The notes beneath the pieces are model-generated. The model saw only the letters and a program-made list of their open reading frames with translations, was not told the origin of the DNA and made no database searches. Both the position numbers and the translations under genes were made by a program. Shown piece by piece: positions 56,820 through 64,000 of a stretch of DNA of 64,000 nt (position 1 is its first letter; every line of letters begins with the position of its first letter). Source of the DNA: Echinometra lucunter (lineage: Eukaryota; Echinodermata; Echinoidea; Camarodonta; Echinometridae); the NCBI GenBank assembly GCA_029962745.1, contig CM057171.1, positions 351,044 to 415,043 of the forward strand, read 5' to 3'.

Positions 56820-57300
56820 TGATACAGTCAAGTTACCGATTTCTTGGCAGTTATAAACAACAGTACCTGCTCAAATTAAAATGCGTTTTACTTTCCTCAT
56901 TCCGGGTAGAAGTCAGTGTATGAAGCTGGAAACTTTGTAATCTCCTGTCTTAAAAACAACCTCAGCTAGTGTAAGCCAGCTGTCTCAACTGTTCTGAAAT
57001 GCCCTTTTTCGTTGAAAATGTGCTTTACTGTATTGAATGCTTCGAAGAGCACTGTATTTCAACTGTTCACCCTGTAAATTTGAAGTGGTAAAATATCACA
57101 CTTGGTTTTGAGCGTATACGTCGATATATTATGCATTGATTGTGTTGTGAGACCATGAACTGAAGTGGGTTTTCCCCACGTACCTTTGACCTCAAAGACG
57201 AGAATGATATTGTCGTGTGATTGTATACAGAGGGCGATATACACATTCATGTAGTTCTCAACTAGGATAGCATAACAGTTCTCAGATCGTCTCTGAATAT
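56820..57300 (-). promoter_or_regulatory. 5' flank of gene 4 (conserved with gene 2)
   Basis: Aligns with 25231-25720 across its length. Contains the presumed 5' UTR and promoter. No specific motif can be defended. Confidence 0.35.
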
Positions 57301-57339
57301 TAGCACATGATACATGTTAATTGATACATTCACTGATAT

Positions 57340-57935
57340 TTTTGTAAAATAAGAGAGAAAAAGGAAAGAAAAGTAGAGGGGTAGCAAAAAAAAAAAAGGA
57401 AAAAAAAAGAAGGAAAAGGGGAAGAGGAGGAGGGGCATGATGTATGTTGATCCATTCATTTGGAGTCATTTCACATACAGGGAGAAAAGAAGAAGGGTAA
57501 CAAAAAAGAGAGATAAAAGAAAGAGGAAGATGAGGAGAAGAATATAATATAGATATACATCCTTTCAAAGTCATGGAAAATATAGACGAAGAGAAAAAAG
57601 AATAGGGGTATATAGTAAAAGAGAGAAATAGAAGAAGGAACGGAAAAAGAAGATAAATACATGTAGATACATTAATTGTGAGGCAGTAAGAGAGAAAAGG
57701 AGAGGGGTAACCAAAAGAGAGAAATGGAATAAAGACGAAGAGGAGGAAAAGATGATACATGTTGATACATACATTCATTGAGAGTTATTCAAAACAAGAA
57801 GAGAGAAAGGGAGAGGGGTAAAAAAAGAGAGAAAAAAGAAGAAAGGGAGAGGGGTAGAAGAAGGAGGAAGGGAGAAGGAAGATGAATAGGCCTACATACA
57901 TTAATGGCGAGGCAATAAGAGAGAGAGAGAGAGGG

Positions 57936-57974
<39 letters not shown>

Positions 57975-58985
57975 GGGGGGGGAGAGGAGAGGGGTAACCA
58001 AAGAGAGAAATAGAAGAAAGACGAAGAGGAGGAAAAGAACATACATGTTGATACATTCATTGAGAGTTATTCAAAAGAAGAAGAGAGAGAAGGAGAGGGA
58101 TAAGAAAAGAGAGATATGAAATAAAGAAGAGGTGGAAGAGAGCCACATAATACATAATTATAATGATGATAGATTCATTGCGAGTCATGTAAAGTAAGAG
58201 AGAGCAGAAGAGGGGTAACAAGGGAGAAAAGAAGAAAGGGAGAGGGGTAAGAAAAGAGAGAATTAGAAGAGGAAGAGGAGGAGAGCATAATCCATTTTAC
58301 ATTCATTGAGAGTCAAGTAAACTTAAGAGAGAAAAGAAGAGATCAAACGGAGAAGGGTAACCAAAAGACGAAGAGCTGGAAAAGAATATGCATATTCATA
58401 CATTCATTGAGAGTGTAAAACAAGTAGAGAGAAAGGGAGAGGGGTAACAAAAGAGCAAAATGGAAGAGAGAGAGGAAGAGGAGGGGAGCATAATACATTT
58501 GGATACATTCATTGAGAGTGTAAAACAAGTAGAGAGAAAGGGAGAGGGATAACAAAACAGAGAAATGGAATAAAGACGAAGAGGAGGAAAAGAACATACA
58601 TGTTGATACATTCATTGAGAGTTATTCAAAACAAGAAGAGAGAAAGATAGAGGGGTAAAAAAAGAGAAAAGGAAAAGAGGGAGAGGGGTAAGACAAGAGA
58701 GAAATAGAAGTATAGGAGAGAAGCATAATACGTGTAATGTTGATATATTCATTGCGAGTCATGTAAAGTAAGAGAGAACACGAGAGGGGTAACAAGGGAG
58801 GAAAGAAGAAAAGGAGGGAGGTAAGAAAAGAGAGAAATAGAAGAGGAAGAGGAAGGGAGTACAATGCATGTTGATATATTTAATGAGAGTCAAGTAAACT
58901 AAAGAGAGAAAAGAAGAGATGAAAAGGAGAGGGGTAACAAGAGAGAGAAACATAAGAGGAGAGGGAGCATAATACATGTTGATAC
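57340..58985. repeat. Purine-rich minisatellite, array 5
   Basis: The longest array, about 1.6 kb, with a dense (GA)n/(G)n core at 57918-57980. The left part (57340-57660) has the diverged units seen 5' of gene 2. The right part (58000-58985) matches 29800-30890 unit by unit. All frames in it are low complexity. Confidence 0.88.
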
Positions 58986-61164
58986 AGTGTACATGGATTG
59001 AAAGTCATATAAAATCAATAACCTCCAAGATAATGTTAGGAGTTTGTATCCAGTGAAAACAGGCCTTGTAGGTTTCTAAAGTGTACCATGTTTGTTGTGA
59101 GGAAAGGTGGAGTTTTAGGCAAAGGTAGAAATAATATCTGAACTTTCACTTTCATGTATGTTCATTTTGAAGGATATGAAAGAAAAAAAAAACCGTGCCC
59201 TGAAAAGGCTTGCTCTTCTGATACATTCATACTGAAAATTTGATGACAAAAAATAATAACTACAAAATTTCAAACAGATTTAATCACAAGGCTAGTGAAG
59301 TTAATTGATTTACTGAAAGTCTTTGTGATTATGGTGAAAGTTGCTATCATCTGATCATTTGGAGACAAAGACGTCGGTCATGCACTCCCATCCTGTCAAA
59401 ATAGTGACGGTTACACCACCCGTGACTCTATATGCCAATACCCAACAAAGTTATAACTGATAATTTTTTGCTTGTTTGCTCTTCTCTATATTGCCTTCTT
59501 TAATTAAAATATTCTATGTAATATTTCCCGCTGTCACTCATTCTCTCTCTCGTTTATTTTCCTCCCGTCATCTCTCAACTCGCTGACGAAGTCATTCTTT
59601 TCTCCGCCTTCAATTTCAACAGACATCACAAACGCTTCTGTTTTTATTGAAATCTATCAGTCTTTATTTTTCCTTATCAGCCCTTGTGAACATCATGTGA
59701 CATTCAGAACTTCCTTAACGTTTTGAAAATTTTGAACATTCTTGATATTTCTGAAAAGTAACCTTAAAAAACCCACCCCCAACAAACAACTAAAAAAAAA
59801 CCCCACAGAGAAACCAAAAACAACAAATAAGACTAAACAAAACAAAATTCCACAGCTTTTTCCGGAGTCTTCTTTATACAAGCAAGCAAGCAAGCAAGCA
59901 AGCCCCCCTCCCCCATCCCCGGGCGTCTTTATTTCTTTACTTCCTTTTCTACTTCTAAATTCCAAGGGTTACAAAAACTCGTGTATGTGTGTGGGGAGGG
60001 GAGGGATTCCCTGTCCCCCACCTTCCCGAAGTCCGCTCATGTTTATGTCTAGCTGTTCTTTTGTACTTCATGAATTGATCACAAGGATAAATGCGATTAA
60101 GTATAAAATCTATAGAATGTACATTGGAAGGAATATCATATACATACAGCTGGTGCCCCCTTTAAAAGAATACATACATGTAACACCCGGGGACTTGCAC
60201 CGAAAAAAATTAATGTCTAGAAATATTTGAACTATCACGACAAAATTCTCATGAATTAGTGTGAATCAAATGAGCTTATCAATCTGTTTAAAAATTTGAT
60301 TTGCATATCGTTAGGGCTAAAGGCATGAAATTTGAGATGAGTTTCAGTCTCATCATTTCTCACCACAAGCTGTTCATATTTGATTTTTTTTTTCGGTTGG
60401 GAATTTCAATGTACGGCACAAAGATAACTGATAGGCGGTTGACATAAGCCATGTACATTTTCAAGCAATGTTGTATATAGGGTCAGAAATAAGTGAATAA
60501 AAGTGTCGTGTCAATGATACCAAGCTGCCATGTCCGTTGCACTCTTTTTCTCGCTCAGTGGCAAATAAATGTCAAGTCTAATGGTTATGTATATACAGTA
60601 TGTTAAGAGTATGATTATATGCTTCTGATAATACCTAGTTAATCCGCAAAATTTAGACATGACAGTTTGCTCGTTATTACTGTTTTTAGTGATAATATAG
60701 TGTTTTTGTGATTCATTGCATAATCACAATGATTATATAATAAGGCATAAAATTTTACAGCTCTGTACATACAAGGAACTGGAAGTACATGATATATTTA
60801 CATACATATAAACACATGATAGACAGATAAATGGACCACGCTGGTCAATTGGATGATATAAGAAGAAAGCTTTCTTTTACGTGGCATTGCGAGAGTCAGT
60901 ATGTGCATGTACGTCTAACATAGACATAACATCTACAGAGCAAAGAATAATTTACATGTTTATATATCATGTATATACATCATGTTGAAGGTATGATAAT
61001 GTGCTTCTCTACCAGCCTAAGTTAAACCTATTAATCTGGCAAATTTAGACATGACACTTTGCTCGCTTTGTCTAGTTTTAAGGCATGGCATAAACACAAT
61101 GAACAATGAAGATACAATAAGTCATAAAACGTTTAAAGAGTGTATTTATCAGGAAAGGAATATA

Positions 61165-61403
61165 CATACTCTTAAAACAAATCAGTTAAAAATGACTAGA
61201 TGAAAGGGTCAGCTGGGTGCAACTATAATACTAGTCACTTTTTTTTCCTATATTTTATTCATTTGTGAATATTTTCTAGGCGTATTTTGACTAGAACTCA
61301 GTCATTTCTGACTAGAACATAGTAACTTTTGTGACTAGATAATAATAATTGCACCCAGCTGACCCATAATCTAGTCATTTTAACTATTTTGTTTTTAGAG
61401 TGT
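61165..61403. mobile_element. ACACTC-ended MITE, copy 4
   Basis: The module 4 copy. Two bases are missing from the left terminus (catactctt in place of catacactctt); otherwise as at 33099-33335. Confidence 0.78.
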
Positions 61404-61569
61404 ATGTTCATATACATAAACACATCATGACAGACAGATTCATGGACCGTGCTGGTCAACTCTTTACGTGGCATTAGAGAGTCGGTATATATACTTCTAT
61501 CATAATACTGGAGGGGGGGGGGGAGGGAATCTTCTTCTCTTTTTCTTGATGAGTACAGTCCACCATCTG

Positions 61570-61732
61570 GTGCCCGTTGCATAAAACTTTTGCCAGACTT
61601 TTTTTTCTGGCAAAAAAAAGTCTGGCAAATTTTTATGTAATGGAACACTATGGCAATTTTTTTTTTTTTTTTCCGTAGTTTCCTCAAATTTGCCATAAAA
61701 AAACTCTGGCAAAAGTTTTATGCAACGGGCCC
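61570..61732. mobile_element. PIF/Harbinger-like MITE, copy 2
   Basis: 163 bp, the same element at the same site as 33496-33666, with CTG duplications at 61567-61569 and 61733-61735. The left end has one mismatch (GTGCCCGTTGC). The T-rich centre is shorter. Confidence 0.88.
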
Positions 61733-63240
61733 CTGGTGTATTCTCGTACTGGTTTGGCTGGCTGGTGCAGTGTATATACAGTGCCACATAAAAAAAACTA
61801 CATGATAACTATGTGCAGCTAAAAACAACGGTAACCCCTTTTACCGGAGCTGGATTTCCTGTACCTCCTGCCTAAAGGAGATGGCAGAGGTACAGTTCAC
61901 AAGATCTCCAGGAAGCGAGTTCCAAAGAGGAATATGCAAGGGCTTATGACAACAGCCTGTTCCCCGACTCCCTGATTTCCGCTCATGTTTAAAAAAATGT
62001 TCATTTAAAACAAAAATGTTAATGTTCGGATTTTTTAGCTGATTTTTTTTTTACTTCATGATTTGATCACAATGAATTATACATGTGGAGTATATGGAAT
62101 ACCATACATATATACATACAGCTGATGGTGCTCCCTTAAAAACACATACATCAGAGCTGACAACTTTCATGAAACGGTCCCCCGGGGACTTCTCCCGAAA
62201 AATCAATGTCCATTTGCTAACAATCATAAAATTGCTATATGTCTAGAAATATTTGAACTACTACGACAAATTGTCATGAATCAAATGAGCTTATCAAGCT
62301 GTTTACTAATTTGATTTGCATATCGTTAGGGCTGAAGGCATGAAATTTGTGATCAGCTTTATTCTCATCACTTCTCACAACAAGCTTTTCATCTTTGATT
62401 TTTAGGGCTCACGGAAAGGATGATTTTGTTCGGAACCCCCCTCCCACTTTTGTTCGTAATTTAGGATCAATCATAGTCTCATCATTTTCTCACAAGATTT
62501 TATTATTTTTTTTTTGGGGGGGGGATTTCAATGTACGGAACAAAGATAACTGATAGGCCATTGCATATTTTCAAGAATATAGGGTTTGAAATAAGTGAAT
62601 AAAAGTGTCGTGTCAATGATACCAAGCTGTCATGTCCGTTGCACTATTTTTTCTCGCTCAGTGACACATAAATGTCAAGTCTAATAGTTATGTATATACA
62701 GTACGTTTAGAGTATTATAATATGCTTCTGGTAATACCTAGTTAATCCCCCAAATTTAGACATGACAGTTTCCTCGCTATGACTAGTTTTAGCGATAAGT
62801 GTCTTTTGTGATTCATGGCATAATCACAATGAGGAACATACAATAAGGCATAGAACCTTTACAGCTCCAGTGTACTTATAAAGAAAGGAATATGATATAT
62901 TTACATACATATAAACACAATGATAGACAGATCTATAGACCGTGCAGGTCAATTTGATGATATAAACAGAAAGTTATCTCTTTTGGCATTGGGAGAGTGA
63001 GTACATACTTCTAACATAGACATAAAATAAACAGAGCAAAGAATAATTTACATGTTTCTAGTGAGTAAAACGGTACACATACAATCAGGCATTCGATATT
63101 ATCAAGGGAGTGAGCAGTTTCTACGCTACACGATAAACAAGGGAATATGAAGCAAAGGTCCGTATGGAGTAGATATATAGAGCAGAGATGGAGATAGCTT
63201 TTACAAATCACACATAATGGTGATATAGAGGCACTTTGGA

Positions 63241-64000
63241 TTACAGTGATACTTTGATGAAATACAACTTCTTATAGCAAGCAAAAGCAAGCAAGTTTCG
63301 AGAGAGGGAAACCAAGTAACACCACTTATCCCTTAATGTTAGATTAAGTGCATTGAACTCAACTCTCTCCTTCAGGTTAAGACCATCAATGTCATAGAGC
63401 CTGATCACCACTTTATCATTCTTACGATCAACACTCGCTACATACACCCTGTCCTGTTCGTCCACAACAGCATACAGGTTGACACCGCTCATTGCGCTTG
63501 GAGCTTGTAGAGGCTTCCCAGCATTCCCATTCCTGTCGTAGACTGTCACAATGCTTGGTTCACTGTCCAAAGAATTCGTGATTATCAAACCGGCTTTGGT
63601 TGCAGATGCCTGCCAAGCGACTTGGTGTTTTGTTGGGACAGTGTGTTTGAGCGTGGTTCCTGTTGGATCATAGATGTAGACTTTCTTTTTATTGTTAGCT
63701 ACAATGATTTCATCTGATGGACTTATGTTTAGTCTGAGAACATAATCAGGATAATATGTACTTGTTACCTGGATGCTGGTTGATTTCTTGGAGCCATTGG
63801 GAGAATATATGTATGCTTCTGTGTTGCTACGCGTCGATACGCATAACGACCTGTCTTGTTGAAACACAAGATCACGACACACCATGCTGCTTGGTATGTG
63901 TGTGTACTGCTGCTTATTACCAGCAGAATCAATGATATCTATACCATGTGCATAGTGACCATATCCAATAGCCACACTGTCATCAGAGTACTTGGTCATC
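63241..64000 (-). CDS. Gene 5 exon 2 (3' part): hypervariable propeller, cut by window edge
   Basis: 252 residues of open frame from MTKYSDDSVA at the window edge to IKVSL and TAA at 63241-63243. It covers nearly all of the predicted propeller. Compared with the other copies it has three extra residues in the loop after SIQV (TSTYYPDYVLR) and three in the loop after QAPS (AMSGVN). Both are in-frame and inside variable clusters. The coiled coil, linker and exon 1 lie outside the window. No disabling change is seen. Confidence 0.9.
   Translation of the reverse strand, partial: MTKYSDDSVAIGYGHYAHGIDIIDSAGNKQQYTHIPSSMVCRDLVFQQDRSLCVSTRSNTEAYIYSPNGSKKSTSIQVTSTYYPDYVLRLNISPSDEIIVANNKKKVYIYDPTGTTLKHTVPTKHQVAWQASATKAGLIITNSLDSEPSIVTVYDRNGNAGKPLQAPSAMSGVNLYAVVDEQDRVYVASVDRKNDKVVIRLYDIDGLNLKERVEFNALNLTLRDKWCYLVSLSRNLLAFACYKKLYFIKVSL

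Larger units (their letters stand above)
59000..63240. repeat. Downstream module 4 (3' side of gene 5)
   Basis: Collinear with module 3 (30905-35137) with few differences. It carries the ACACTC MITE (61165-61403) and the Harbinger-like MITE (61570-61732). No gene seen. Confidence 0.8.

Overview
This is nuclear genomic DNA from an animal. It is AT-rich, has spliced genes, and is packed with non-LTR retrotransposons, short inverted-repeat DNA transposons and microsatellites. A tandem RING/B-box (TRIM-like) family with this intron layout fits a marine deuterostome invertebrate, most likely a sea urchin. The species call is an inference from gene content, not proven by the sequence. Two runs of exactly 500 N (13057-13556 and 47888-48387) mark scaffold gaps.

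The core is a head-to-tail array of five copies of one gene, all on the minus strand. Gene 1 is partial and carries a nonsense codon (exon 2 at 12204-13056, then a gap). Gene 2 is complete (exon 1 24598-25230, exon 2 19813-21084). Gene 3 has exon 2 35138-36550 and exon 1 cut by a gap at 47513-47887. Gene 4 is complete (exon 1 56184-56819, exon 2 48547-49953). Gene 5 runs off the right edge (63241-64000). Exon 1 encodes RING, B-box 1 and B-box 2. Exon 2 encodes a coiled coil, a charged linker and about 264 residues that I read as a six-bladed beta-propeller. The domain order predicts E3 ubiquitin ligases with a propeller recognition domain.

The most striking signal is in the propeller. Between paralogues the scaffold is almost invariant even at DNA level, while amino-acid changes and all clear in-frame indels fall in twelve short clusters. 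Their spacing alternates between about 18-19 and 23-24 residues (one step is 33). That is what two loops per blade on the same face of a six-bladed propeller would give. I infer a diversified recognition surface, possibly an innate-immune repertoire.

Each gene is followed on its 3' side (to the left) by a 4-10 kb repeated non-coding module, and then by a purine-rich ~107-bp minisatellite. Modules lie at about 2.8-12.2, 13.6-19.8, 30.9-35.1 and 59.0-63.2 kb. Reciprocal insertions group module 1 with 2 and module 3 with 4. Insertions with readable empty sites include three hAT-like elements (8-bp duplications), a PIF/Harbinger-like MITE (CTG duplication), a TTAA foldback element, a 778-bp element flanked by TATA, and a 2.56-kb CACTG-ended element that carries a frame-compatible two-exon reading frame. 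The intron of gene 3 holds an ~8-kb LINE with an L1-type ORF1 and an EN-RT ORF2. The intron of gene 4 holds a 5'-truncated LINE. Both EN-RT frames are broken by single-base shifts.

Between genes 2 and 3 (26.5-28.3 kb), and unrelated to the TRIM array, lie a small tandem exon-like repeat and a SINE-like element with a (TTA)n tail. No tRNA, rRNA or CRISPR locus could be supported.
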